Of a DNA stretch of 22,399 nucleotides, positions 7,356-14,580 are shown one piece after another (position 1 is the first letter of the stretch; the number at the start of each line of letters is the position of its first letter). A program made the position numbers and the translations under genes. Source of the DNA: JBBKWH01 sp041165345 (GTDB taxonomy: Bacteria; Pseudomonadota; Gammaproteobacteria; Pseudomonadales; Moraxellaceae); NCBI GenBank assembly GCA_041165345.1, contig JBEANQ010000018.1:1-22399 (forward strand), in the 5' to 3' direction. The notes beneath the pieces are model-generated. The model was given only the letters and a program-made list of their open reading frames with translations, ran no database searches and was not told the DNA's origin.

Positions 7356-8517
7356 CGGGCATTTCCTCCGTAGCTGGGTCAGCGGCATCAGGCTGTTCGA
7401 CAGGGGCGATGGGCTGCATCCAGTATTGTTTACGTCTCAGCCGTAGTTCGGTGGTTTTGCCGGTTTGGCGCGATAGACGTAGGGTGCGGCCAAAGATGAC
7501 CCAGTCGCCATTGGCTGCCGGTCGGGTGATGTCACTGTGATAGTGGACTGTCCAGCCGGTTTGCCAGACTTGCCCAGTGCTACACGTCCAGCCCACCACA
7601 GAGACGGTCAGTGTGTAGGCGTGCAGGTTGCCGTCTTGCATGATTTTTTTGGCGCGGTTGCTGGCTTGGTCGTTGTTGTCGGCCAGTGCTTCGAGTGTGA
7701 TTTTGCGGCGGGTGTAGGGCAAGCGTTGGCTGGCTTTGCCGGTGTACTCTGGGGTGTCGGGTTGGTCTTTTTTTGTAGGTGTTAAGTCTTGACCAACAAG
7801 AATACTATCCACAGATGTGTTATCGACCGCATAAAACGAGCTGTGCGTTTGGTTATCTTGACCCAGCACAATGACTTGGCTGTATAAATCAGCAATGTCT
7901 TCAATGTATTCAGCCGATAGCACATTGTTTTTTGAGCCATCACGGTTTAAGTGCAGAGTTGGAATGGGGGGCTGCCGACCATTAAACGGGTTGCCAATGT
8001 GCAACGCACCGTTGGGTTCTGCCCAGATGTATTGCCCAGCCGCTTCGGCAGCTCTGACCACCGCAGACCAAATGCTCTCGGCAGGTTCGACGGCGGTTTT
8101 TGCCGTGGCATAGTCAATGCCTTTGTCGACCAATAAGCCCTGCACAATCGAGCTAAATTCCGCAATGTATTTGCCGACGATGTCTGCCAAGGTCACTTTT
8201 TGTTGCACAGTCAACGGGACTGAGTTGTCCAGTAGCACTCCCACCACGTCACGTCCTGTTATTGCCAAGCGGTGGCCTTGGCGATTAACCACGTCTGGGA
8301 TGCGGTCAATCACGCCCTTTAAAATGGGTTGATTGCGATAGCTGATGTCAATCACTGCCCCGATTTTAACGGCAGGTGGCAGGGCATTTTCCGGTGGATT
8401 AAACAAGGTGAGTGACCATGCGTCGGCAGGAATTTCAAGGTCACTGTCGATGGAGACTTCGTCCCAGTGTTTGCATTCATAGCCGCCCACCGTCAGGGTG
8501 ATATTGTCAGTCGGCAT
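7348..8517 (-). CDS. Baseplate hub protein, Mu gp44 (gene P, gpD-like)
   Basis: 389 aa from the ATG at 8517, which has GAGG 9 nt upstream; an in-frame GTG at 8535 is possible. The N-terminus MPTDNITLTVGGYECKHWDE and the YRNQPILKGVIDRIPD stretch are typical of Mu gp44, a homologue of T4 gp27 that forms the hub above the spike. The VVGVLLDNSVP segment near residue 95 and the ALHIGNPF segment near 185 are also family-like. It overlaps the gp43 stop by 11 nt and the spike start by 8 nt, so hub and spike are co-translated. Confidence 0.9.
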   Translation of the reverse strand: MPTDNITLTVGGYECKHWDEVSIDSDLEIPADAWSLTLFNPPENALPPAVKIGAVIDISYRNQPILKGVIDRIPDVVNRQGHRLAITGRDVVGVLLDNSVPLTVQQKVTLADIVGKYIAEFSSIVQGLLVDKGIDYATAKTAVEPAESIWSAVVRAAEAAGQYIWAEPNGALHIGNPFNGRQPPIPTLHLNRDGSKNNVLSAEYIEDIADLYSQVIVLGQDNQTHSSFYAVDNTSVDSILVGQDLTPTKKDQPDTPEYTGKASQRLPYTRRKITLEALADNNDQASNRAKKIMQDGNLHAYTLTVSVVGWTCSTGQVWQTGWTVHYHSDITRPAANGDWVIFGRTLRLSRQTGKTTELRLRRKQYWMQPIAPVEQPDAADPATEEMPDA

Positions 8518-9715
8518 ATGCGGATACCTCGCCACCCACGATCACCGCAGGGTTAATCAGGTCGGGGTTGAGTCGTATCAGCTCAACGGCACGGGTGTGG
8601 TCGCCATACCAACGATGTGCGAGCAAGCGCAGGTGAGTGGGTGTGGTGATGGGTCGTGATTGCAAGGATGGACGGCGGGCAATCAGGGCATCGATTTGGG
8701 TTTGAATCACGTCAGCTGCTTGTTTGAGACGTGCCACTTGAGTCTGGGTGGCCAACGGAATCGGCGGGGTGCTGGCCGCATTCTGGCTGGCTTGGGTGGT
8801 GGCTGCTGCTGCACGTTCTAACGCAATGAGTTGGGTGATTTGGCCGCGCACGTCGTTGCGAATGCTGACTAATTCGGCAGGAGACAACGTGGCACGCTGG
8901 GTCTGCTGCACGATGATGGCTTGTGCGGCTGACAGCAGGGCGGCGGCTTGCAGGCTGCGACCGACGTGCCGCAGGGGTTCGGGGTGTGCGTCAGTGTTAA
9001 ACAACCCACCAAACAATTGCAGGCGCTTGCCAATCGAGCGCCATTCGGCAATGACCGATGCACCAGTCGGGATGGCGTAAACCAGCCCAGCCACGTCCGA
9101 CAAAATGCCGTTAATCCATGCCGGTGGACTGAGGGCGTTGTTAATCACGCTGTTGACCGTGTTTAAATAGCCACGGACTGTTTTGATGCCCGTGCGGATT
9201 TGATCCACCAATGTTGCCGCTTCAATCGCTTGTGGAAAATAGGGCAGTTGATCTTGTAGGGTTTGCAGGCGCTGGGCAGGTGTTGCCATGACCAATGCTG
9301 CGACGTTGAGCGAGGCATTGGGTGTGGGGATAAACAATGCACGGGCGGGGGCGGTTGGCGCTAGTACAAAGTCAATGGTGACGGAACAACCGTCGGTTGT
9401 GTCTGTGTCGTGGTTGACGGTGTATGACGTGACCGATGCTTGCAGGCGACCAAACTGTGGGTGCATAAACTCACCCCTGCCGGTTTGATCTAACGCCAAC
9501 ACCAAGGCATCACGATACTGCTCGTAGTCATCACCCGTGATCCATGCCCGCAGGGTGACTTTGCGTGGGTCAGCACCGAGGTCTTCAATGACGGCGTCGT
9601 CACTATATGGCGCTTGATAGATAACTTGCTGGCGGTTGCGACTGTCTGCGATGCGCTCACAATCAAAGCGCACCCCGCGAAAACTTGCATCCTGTAGTGT
9701 GTCTGCCCATGCCAT
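8507..9715 (-). CDS. DNA circularisation / hub-proximal tail protein, Mu gp43 (gene N)
   Basis: 402 aa from the ATG at 9715. The N-terminal domain (MAWADTLQDASFRGVRFDCE, through DPRKVTLRAWITGDDY and RGEFMHPQFGRL) is the DNA-circularisation N domain of Mu gene N proteins. A mostly helical middle follows. The last ~45 residues (LRLLAHRWYGDHTRAVELIRLNPDL) resemble the LysM-like tail X module. The upstream ATG ATG at 9745 is rejected because it would put a strong terminator inside the coding region. The SD for the 9715 start (GAGG) lies in the 3' arm of that terminator hairpin. The protein probably joins tape measure and hub. Confidence 0.87.
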   Translation of the reverse strand: MAWADTLQDASFRGVRFDCERIADSRNRQQVIYQAPYSDDAVIEDLGADPRKVTLRAWITGDDYEQYRDALVLALDQTGRGEFMHPQFGRLQASVTSYTVNHDTDTTDGCSVTIDFVLAPTAPARALFIPTPNASLNVAALVMATPAQRLQTLQDQLPYFPQAIEAATLVDQIRTGIKTVRGYLNTVNSVINNALSPPAWINGILSDVAGLVYAIPTGASVIAEWRSIGKRLQLFGGLFNTDAHPEPLRHVGRSLQAAALLSAAQAIIVQQTQRATLSPAELVSIRNDVRGQITQLIALERAAAATTQASQNAASTPPIPLATQTQVARLKQAADVIQTQIDALIARRPSLQSRPITTPTHLRLLAHRWYGDHTRAVELIRLNPDLINPAVIVGGEVSAYAD

Positions 9716-9739
9716 AAAAAAAGCCTCAGTTCTGAGGCT
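9716..9739 (-). terminator. Strong intrinsic terminator ending at the gp43 start codon
   Basis: On the minus strand AGCCTCAG-AA-CTGAGGCT (9732-9739 with 9722-9729), an 8-bp perfect stem, is followed by a T run that ends immediately before the ATG at 9715. Its 3' arm contains GAGG, which would be the SD of gp43, so the hairpin can both terminate transcription and hide the ribosome site. Confidence 0.85.
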
Positions 9740-9765
9740 CATCATGGCAAACGGGGTGCTAAAGG

Positions 9766-9783
9766 TCAGACGGAATCAATTCC
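9766..9783 (-). promoter_or_regulatory. 18-bp repeated element, copy 2 (GGAATTGATTCCGTCTGA)
   Basis: It begins directly after the TAA stop of the tape measure gene and ends 50 nt before the gp43 start. It is identical to copy 3 at 12910-12927. Here the intrinsic terminator lies between the element and the next gene. Confidence 0.65.
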
Positions 9784-11976
9784 TTATGGGCGGTAGGGCA
9801 TGCCACGTCGGCTTTCTTGTGTCAACGATTGTGACAGCCCAGACATTAAGTCGGTGCTGGTTGGCGGTACGCTTGAATTGGATTTTTGCAATAGCGCAAT
9901 TACGGTGTCATTTTGTTGGATCATGCGTTCGTTTTGTCGAGGCAGTTCGCTTGATAGTGTGGTCATTTCTGTGTTGAGCGCGTCTTGTGCTTCTTTAATG
10001 CCGAGGTTGGCTAAAATAGTCGCAATCGTGCCACCCACGACGTTTTGACTTGATTCACTCATATTGTTATAGATTTTTGAGCCGCCCCAATAGCCCAACG
10101 AGCCTGCGGTACCTACCCCTAAGCCCAATGCTAAGCGGCCAATGGTTGAGCCTGCCAATGCCCCAACACCCGTGCGCCCGAGTCCCATTGCAGCCGTGAC
10201 CTTGCCCGCAATCCATGCGCCCGCCCCACCCGCAGCGGCGGCACCTGCCCCACCACCGACCACTGCAGCACCCATTTTTACACCTGCTAAAATAGTCAAC
10301 GCACCAGCGGCAGCATATGCAGCAGCGGTGAGTGCTTGGTTGGCTTGCATGGTGTTGGTCAGACCGTCTTCAAATTTACCGAGCGTTTCTTTGACCGCGT
10401 CATACACTTTAATGGTGGCCAAAATGGCTTCTTGCTCACGTGCATGGGCTTGGGCGGGTTCGATTTGTGATTTTTCACTCGACACCCGAGCAACTGTGCC
10501 ATCACCCTGTTGCTGCACTTGATTTAAAATGCGGTTGGATTCACCTGTTGCACGACCTGCCAACACCGCAGTTAAAGCAGATAGTGATTGTTGATTATGA
10601 AAGATTTTGCCAAATTCGCCCGCAATCACAATTTCCAACGCTGCTTTTTTATCAGACAGTCCAGCAGCGGGCTTACCTGTGACACGTTGCTCATCTTCCA
10701 TGCCTTTGATGTCAGACGACAACCGTCTAAAATTCTTGTTCTTATTGAGCTGACGATCCATCAAATTGATCGTTGCATCCACTGTATTCACGCCATTTTC
10801 ACGTTCACTCGCCAGATAGCGGTTAATATCAAATCCCATACGGTTACCCCGCAGTCCAATTTTTCGGATCGGATCACCTTTTTCTGGCTTGATGTATTTA
10901 CCGATGGATAGGGCAAAGTGGTTCTGCCCAAGTAGGTTATATAAATCTTGAACGTTGGTTGCGGCTTGGCCGGGGATACCGGTGTATTTGCGCGCAAGCT
11001 GTAAATGAGTTGTGACTTGGTCAAACCCTTCTTGGCCTCGGTAACCCGCTTTGCTAGCAAATGGCAACACTTCAGGTAAAAACCGTGACATATCTCGAAT
11101 TTCAAAGCCACCGGCAAAGCCAGATTGCGTTGCACGGTCTAACGCCGTTTGGGTGTCTTTAGGTGCGATACCAAATTGCCGAATTTGCTTGGCTAGCTCG
11201 GCCATGTCTTGCTCTGATGAGCCACTGGCAAACGCCGACTTGGCAATGGCAATCAGCGGATACTTGAGTTCGTCAATCGAACGATACAAACCAGAGGCTG
11301 CCAAAATACCTGCGGCATCACCCACACCATCAACCGAGCCATGACCAACCCGCACGGCATCTTTTGCATACTGTGACAGCGTGAGATTGGCTGATTTGAC
11401 TTGGTCGTGATTCATGCCATTAAAACCACCGGTCACCGAGGTTGTCGCGTCAAAAATCTTGGTTTCAAAGGATCGGGCGCGTTCGAGCGGGGTGCGTACC
11501 ACACCGTATGCGGCGGCAGCCCCCATCATCAGTCCCCCAGCTCGACCAACAAAACCCCCACCACCGCCCGTATGCGACATATCACGCTGGCTGCGAGCGG
11601 CATCGGCAAGCGCACGCTGTAAGTCTTTGGCGTGGCGGGCTTGCTCAGACAGCATACGGGTTTGTAGCGAATAATCACGATTTTGGGCTTTAAGCTGCCC
11701 ACTGATTAAGCGGGTTTGTATCGCTTGCTGCCGTAGCACGCCCTCAAGCATCCGGTTTGTGCGTAACAGTTGATCGCTGGCTCCAGATGCCTGTTTTGTT
11801 TCTGTTGTTGAGCGGCGTAACTGATCAGTAAATTTGGCTTGAGCCGTGGTCGCCATGTTCCAATTGGCATTGATTTTTTGCGTTTGGTTGATTTGTTCAG
11901 TCGTGATGCGTGATAGGTCTTTACCTGCCGTGCCCCTCAGTTGCAGGGTAATAGAAACAGTGGTGTTTTTACTCAT
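9784..11976 (-). CDS. Tail tape measure protein
   Basis: 730 aa, the largest gene of the window, in the Mu gp42 position. Residues 1-140 are polar and helical with repeated Gln/Arg/Lys, probably coiled coil. Residues 140-160 are Gly-rich (TGGGGGFVGRAGG), followed by the TP901-type minor tail domain around 160-480 (SFETKIFDATTSVTGG, GDAAGILAASGLYRSI, EQDMAELAKQIRQFGI). Residues about 545-650 form long Ala/Gly hydrophobic stretches (AAAGALTILAGVKMGAAVV) that fit the transmembrane or membrane-inserting part of tape measures. It sets tail length and passes into the cell with DNA. The start overlaps the frameshift partner stop as ATGA, after the chaperone pair, the standard order. Confidence 0.93.
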   Translation of the reverse strand: MSKNTTVSITLQLRGTAGKDLSRITTEQINQTQKINANWNMATTAQAKFTDQLRRSTTETKQASGASDQLLRTNRMLEGVLRQQAIQTRLISGQLKAQNRDYSLQTRMLSEQARHAKDLQRALADAARSQRDMSHTGGGGGFVGRAGGLMMGAAAAYGVVRTPLERARSFETKIFDATTSVTGGFNGMNHDQVKSANLTLSQYAKDAVRVGHGSVDGVGDAAGILAASGLYRSIDELKYPLIAIAKSAFASGSSEQDMAELAKQIRQFGIAPKDTQTALDRATQSGFAGGFEIRDMSRFLPEVLPFASKAGYRGQEGFDQVTTHLQLARKYTGIPGQAATNVQDLYNLLGQNHFALSIGKYIKPEKGDPIRKIGLRGNRMGFDINRYLASERENGVNTVDATINLMDRQLNKNKNFRRLSSDIKGMEDEQRVTGKPAAGLSDKKAALEIVIAGEFGKIFHNQQSLSALTAVLAGRATGESNRILNQVQQQGDGTVARVSSEKSQIEPAQAHAREQEAILATIKVYDAVKETLGKFEDGLTNTMQANQALTAAAYAAAGALTILAGVKMGAAVVGGGAGAAAAGGAGAWIAGKVTAAMGLGRTGVGALAGSTIGRLALGLGVGTAGSLGYWGGSKIYNNMSESSQNVVGGTIATILANLGIKEAQDALNTEMTTLSSELPRQNERMIQQNDTVIALLQKSNSSVPPTSTDLMSGLSQSLTQESRRGMPYRP

Positions 11977-12172
11977 GGCTTAGACTCTTTGGCTCTACGA
12001 CGGGTTGCAACCATGCGGCCAGCGTTAGAGGGTTTAGGCTTGGCGTTAGAGGCGGGCTGGGTATTGTTTGGCCGCCCAACCAGCATGAGGGCAAATTCAA
12101 CAGGCATGGATAGCGCGGCGGCATAGGGCACACCCTGAGCCAGCAACGCGCTAATGAGCCGTGCGTGCGCTG
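11973..12172 (-). CDS. Frameshift partner of the tail assembly chaperone (no own start seen)
   Basis: About 66 codons open in the -1 frame relative to the upstream chaperone, continuing past the chaperone's TAG at 12173-12175. The peptide (LISALLAQGVPYAAALSMPV, then EFALMLVGRP and a basic tail ending RRAKESKP) is not a random-frame product in look. It ends in an ATGA overlap with the tape measure start. In tailed phages the chaperone before the tape measure is commonly extended by ribosomal frameshifting to a minor fusion; this is the likely role. I could not find a canonical slippery heptamer. An independent start at an internal ATG (SMPVEFAL) is the alternative. Confidence 0.6.
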
Positions 12173-12478
12173 CTATTTCGTGCTGTCGGCTCGCTCCTTT
12201 ACATCTAGGCTTGCGCGTAGGTCGGTTAAATAGTCTAAGTTTTGACGACTAGACGACCCCAACATTTCATACGTCAGATCAAACGATTCACCCGATTCAT
12301 GGTCGACCAGTTTGGTCATGGCGGCCAGTTCACCGACCACCACAAACTGATCGGGTTTGAGTGACATTTGAGTTTTGAGCGACTGCTCAATGGTCAGTTG
12401 AGTCATGACCACGTGGGTCAGCGCGGATGTGCCTTTGGGGGCAATCGCAACGGGTAGTTGGCCTTCAAGGGTCATCAT
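12173..12478 (-). CDS. Tail assembly chaperone (Mu gp41-like)
   Basis: 101 aa, placed between tube and tape measure as in Mu and P2-like phages. It contains TSALTHVVMTQLTIEQSLKT and a helical segment VVVGELAAMTKLVDHESGES, with the C-terminus RASLDVKERADSTK. The family binds the tape measure during tube polymerisation and is not part of the virion. The start is 2 nt after the tube stop; a second ATG follows at once (MMTLEG). It is the upstream part of a probable frameshift pair with the ORF ending at 11973. Confidence 0.8.
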   Translation of the reverse strand: MMTLEGQLPVAIAPKGTSALTHVVMTQLTIEQSLKTQMSLKPDQFVVVGELAAMTKLVDHESGESFDLTYEMLGSSSRQNLDYLTDLRASLDVKERADSTK

Positions 12479-12480
12479 GA

Positions 12481-12855
12481 TTATAAGCCTTCGATAATGA
12501 TGTCAGTGGCGTAGGCTTGCAGGCTGCGAGTGGCTTCTGAGCCTTCACCGTATTTTTCTGAGACTTGGGTGACCGCAACGCCGGTGTACGTTGTGCGATG
12601 GCCACCATCAATGGACTCAATGGTCAAACGGGCATTTTCAACGCTATCCCAGTCAAAATCGCCCAACTCGGCAATATAGACATCAATCGCCAAGGTGATG
12701 GATTTGGTTGTACGGGCTTGTTTATGGGCGCGGGCTTTACTGTTCATGGTGCTGACCAGCTTACGACCGGTTTGGCGGTCGGGCGTGACCGACGCGCAGT
12801 CAAATTCTTGGCCGTTGACCGTCAGCACAATCGTGCCAACCAGTTGATCTTCCAT
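12481..12855 (-). CDS. Tail tube protein, Mu gpM-like
   Basis: 124 aa from the ATG at 12855, with GGAG 6 nt upstream; a frame extension to 12888 has no such site. The protein is rich in beta structure: MEDQLVGTIVLTVNGQEFD, then RQTGRKLVSTMNSKARAHK, TKSITLAIDVYIAELGDFDW and a terminal SLQAYATDIIIEGL. This is the pattern of the Mu-like tail tube family. It polymerises as hexameric rings inside the sheath. Separated from the sheath by a terminator and a copy of the 18-bp element, the tube may be expressed independently of the upstream genes. Confidence 0.88.
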   Translation of the reverse strand: MEDQLVGTIVLTVNGQEFDCASVTPDRQTGRKLVSTMNSKARAHKQARTTKSITLAIDVYIAELGDFDWDSVENARLTIESIDGGHRTTYTGVAVTQVSEKYGEGSEATRSLQAYATDIIIEGL

Positions 12856-12909
12856 TGCAGACTCCACATGTTTTCGATGGTTAACCATAGGTGAACGGTC
12901 GCCAAATAG

Positions 12910-12927
12910 TCAGACGGAATCAATTCC
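12910..12927 (-). promoter_or_regulatory. 18-bp repeated element, copy 3 (GGAATTGATTCCGTCTGA)
   Basis: It lies 54 nt upstream of the tube start and just downstream of an intrinsic terminator, so here it sits where a promoter or activator site for tube, chaperone and tape measure would be expected. Confidence 0.65.
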
Positions 12928-12937
12928 AAACGGCCAT

Positions 12938-12960
12938 AAAAAACCCCGCCGATGGCGAGG
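12938..12960 (-). terminator. Intrinsic terminator after the sheath region
   Basis: On the minus strand CCTCGCC-ATC-GGCGGGG (12954-12960 with 12944-12950; 7 bp, one T-G pair) is followed by six T. It ends transcription coming from the head, fibre and sheath genes. Confidence 0.85.
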
Positions 12961-12981
12961 TCTGGGGACAGCGTGGGGCGG

Positions 12982-13027
12982 TTAGTAAACGTCTAACGTT
13001 GCAGCAATGACGTGCATACCGCGCACC
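12982..13027 (-). repeat. Diverged second copy of the sheath gene 3' end
   Basis: 46 bp match the last 46 bp of the sheath C-terminal ORF (13092-13137) at 42 positions. Both read VRGMHVIAATLDVY plus stop, and all four differences are at third codon positions (GTC/GTG, GCT/GCC, TTA/TTG, GTT/GTG). This is a remnant of another sheath gene rather than a fresh duplication. Confidence 0.85.
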
Positions 13028-13091
13028 TGAGCAACGATGAGCGAAGCATTGCTTCGCCGTTGCGCAAGGCAAGGGCTATGCCCGCGCAGTA
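13028..13091. other. 64-bp spacer with palindromes between the two sheath ends
   Basis: It contains a perfect hairpin GCGAAGC-ATT-GCTTCGC (13041-13057) and a second weaker stem TGCGC/GCGCA (13061-13065/13084-13088) with an internal GGGC-TAT-GCCC. GC-rich and palindromic like a REP-type element, but no other copy is in the window. Confidence 0.5.
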
Positions 13092-13898
13092 TTAGTACAC
13101 GTCCAACGTTGCGGCAATCACGTGCATACCGCGCACCCAATCAGCAGGGATTCGCACATTGACCCGATACTCATCATTCGGATCAGCGTCAACCGTTAAT
13201 GCGTCTTTGCGGGCATCAACGTTCTTGAGAATTTCAGCCGTATCCAGCTTCATGCAGCCTTCTAAAAACGCACTGCGTAAGTCACGACGCTGGCGCAGCG
13301 TGTTTTTACGGCGCGGCTGAGACTTGGCAATTTGACGCATGGTCTTGCGCACATACGCCAGCACCAATGGGCCGTTGACGTCGAGCAAGATGTCGTCATC
13401 TTCACCTTCAGGTGTTTGCTGATATGTAGTGATGGCCCGGACAATTTCGGGTACACCATCTGCACCGGTTTGGATGACGCACACCCCGTTGTGCAGGGCT
13501 GCCTCAATACGGGTTTTGGTCAGATTAAACGCAGGTTCAACAGGCGTTAGACCCGTTAGATTCACACCATTAAAAGGCAATGCAGGGTCGGCGCTGTCTG
13601 CTAATGCAGCCGCTAAACTTGCGGATAACTCAGCAGCTTGACCGGTTGCGCCGTGGTAACACACCGCCACAAAACGATAGCTGGTTTTAACCGGTGCATA
13701 GGCAGCAAAGGTTTCGGCGGCGGCAAGGTCGGTGAATGGCACAATCAGAATAGCATCGTGCTGCTCAGTCGGGCCTGACACAAAATCAAGATGACTTTTC
13801 CATGCCAGCGCAGCGGCCTCAGTGGTGATGGGGCTATCTAACGCAATGATGGTGTGACCCAATGCAGCAATTGCAGTGGTGAGAGTTGTAATGCTCAT
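13092..13898 (-). CDS. Tail sheath protein, C-terminal piece
   Basis: 268 aa that correspond to the core of contractile tail sheaths: TTAIAALGHTIIAL at the beginning, DAILIVPFTDLAAAETF near residues 48-64, the PFNGVNLTGLTPV segment near 107, the diagnostic VPEIVRAITTYQ with LDVN near 150-175, and a C-terminus ending WVRGMHVIAATLDVY. It lacks the N-terminal domain, which is encoded at 14317-14580. The start ATG overlaps the stop of the middle ORF as ATGA (13895-13898). The frame closes at a TGA about ten codons upstream, so the piece cannot extend further. It could be made by coupled re-initiation or by a -1 shift. Confidence 0.85.
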   Translation of the reverse strand: MSITTLTTAIAALGHTIIALDSPITTEAAALAWKSHLDFVSGPTEQHDAILIVPFTDLAAAETFAAYAPVKTSYRFVAVCYHGATGQAAELSASLAAALADSADPALPFNGVNLTGLTPVEPAFNLTKTRIEAALHNGVCVIQTGADGVPEIVRAITTYQQTPEGEDDDILLDVNGPLVLAYVRKTMRQIAKSQPRRKNTLRQRRDLRSAFLEGCMKLDTAEILKNVDARKDALTVDADPNDEYRVNVRIPADWVRGMHVIAATLDVY

Positions 13899-14326
13899 AC
13901 GTTGACCTGTAGTGGGTGTAAAAGATCAAATGTGGCGTGGACTGGACTGTTATCGACTAACGTATAACTCGGGTTGCCATCCCACTCAGCCAGTGCAGAT
14001 GGGTTACTACCGTCTGTGATCAGTTCAATTTCAAAGTGATCAAATCCAGTGCCAACCGTGACGTTATCTATGCATAACAACTGAGTCTCACTGATCTCAT
14101 CAAACGTCGTCCAAAAATTCAGCCGCACACCGTTATCAAAATCCATAGATCCAGTGTTGATTAATTGATATCGCCACGATTGATGTGGAGATAGATTGAT
14201 TCCACGATACTCACCATTGGCCCAGATCTTGATGGTCGATACGCCATAAGCGGCGCTATCGTTTTCAGAGCCATTCAGCCTGAGTCGTATGCTAGTAGCC
14301 CCCTCAACCGGAGGGGTTAAGGCTCC
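13895..14326 (-). CDS. Middle ORF between the two sheath pieces (beta-rich, no clear own start)
   Basis: The frame is open from a TGA at 14348-14350 to the TGA at 13895. The first ATG is only at 14146 and has no SD. From the -1 shift point at 14326 the peptide is about 143 aa: GALTPPVEGATSIRLRLNGS, then VSTIKIWANGEYRGINL, LNFWTTFDEISETQLL and VGTGFDHFEIELITDG. It looks like a beta-sandwich and I do not recognise the family; it lacks the Ala-rich helix usual in the variable domain of Mu sheaths. The three pieces together give about 496 residues, close to a complete Mu-type sheath (about 495). It may be a replaced sheath domain or an inserted fibre-like fragment. Confidence 0.55.
   Translation of the reverse strand, partial: GALTPPVEGATSIRLRLNGSENDSAAYGVSTIKIWANGEYRGINLSPHQSWRYQLINTGSMDFDNGVRLNFWTTFDEISETQLLCIDNVTVGTGFDHFEIELITDGSNPSALAEWDGNPSYTLVDNSPVHATFDLLHPLQVNV
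14300..14316 (-). promoter_or_regulatory. GC-rich hairpin directly after the sheath N-piece stop
   Basis: On the minus strand CCCCTC-CGGTT-GAGGGG forms a 6-bp stem starting at the base after the TAA at 14317-14319. It is 6 nt downstream of the heptamer G-GGG-GAG (14323-14329). The spacing suits a stimulator of -1 frameshifting; it has no T run, so it is not a good terminator. Confidence 0.5.
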
Positions 14327-14580
14327 CCCAGTGTGGTGGCCTCCAGATCAGCAAAAGGATTGACTGCCACAGCCGCTTTGACCATGCGACCGATGGTCGA
14401 TCCTGCGCCAAACAGCGTGTCAGCCGATGCCTTGTCATACACGGCGACAGGCTGGGCATGGACATTGCCAGCACTGACCAACAGCACGCGCTGGCGGTTG
14501 TCTGGCAAGCCAGTACGGGTGGTTTGAGTATTGATGTCGGTGTAGACATCGGGGCGGCGTAAGCCTGCGGGGATGGTCAT
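14317..14580 (-). CDS. Tail sheath protein, N-terminal piece
   Basis: 87 aa: MTIPAGLRRPDVYTDINTQT, then TGLPDNRQRVLLVSAG, VYDKASADTLFGAGSTIGRM and AVNPFADLEATTLGEP. These are the landmarks of the N-terminal domain of Mu gpL-like sheaths (P.VY.EI, GLP, VLLVG, LFG.GS.L..M). The full protein should be about 490 aa, so this is less than a fifth. AGGAG lies 6 nt before the ATG, and the start overlaps the DUF1353 stop (ATGA). The ORF ends at a TAA followed immediately by a hairpin. A -1 shift on the preceding G run would join it to the middle ORF. Confidence 0.85.
   Translation of the reverse strand: MTIPAGLRRPDVYTDINTQTTRTGLPDNRQRVLLVSAGNVHAQPVAVYDKASADTLFGAGSTIGRMVKAAVAVNPFADLEATTLGEP

Noticed and set aside
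9716..9745. gp43 start at the ATG ATG at 9745
   Set aside because: It would translate through a strong terminator hairpin into MSLRTEAFF; family homology begins at MAWADTLQD from 9715.
10142..10522. Plus-strand Ala/Pro-rich frame of 126 aa
   Set aside because: It is the mirror of the Ala/Gly-rich part of the tape measure gene; low complexity and no ribosome site.
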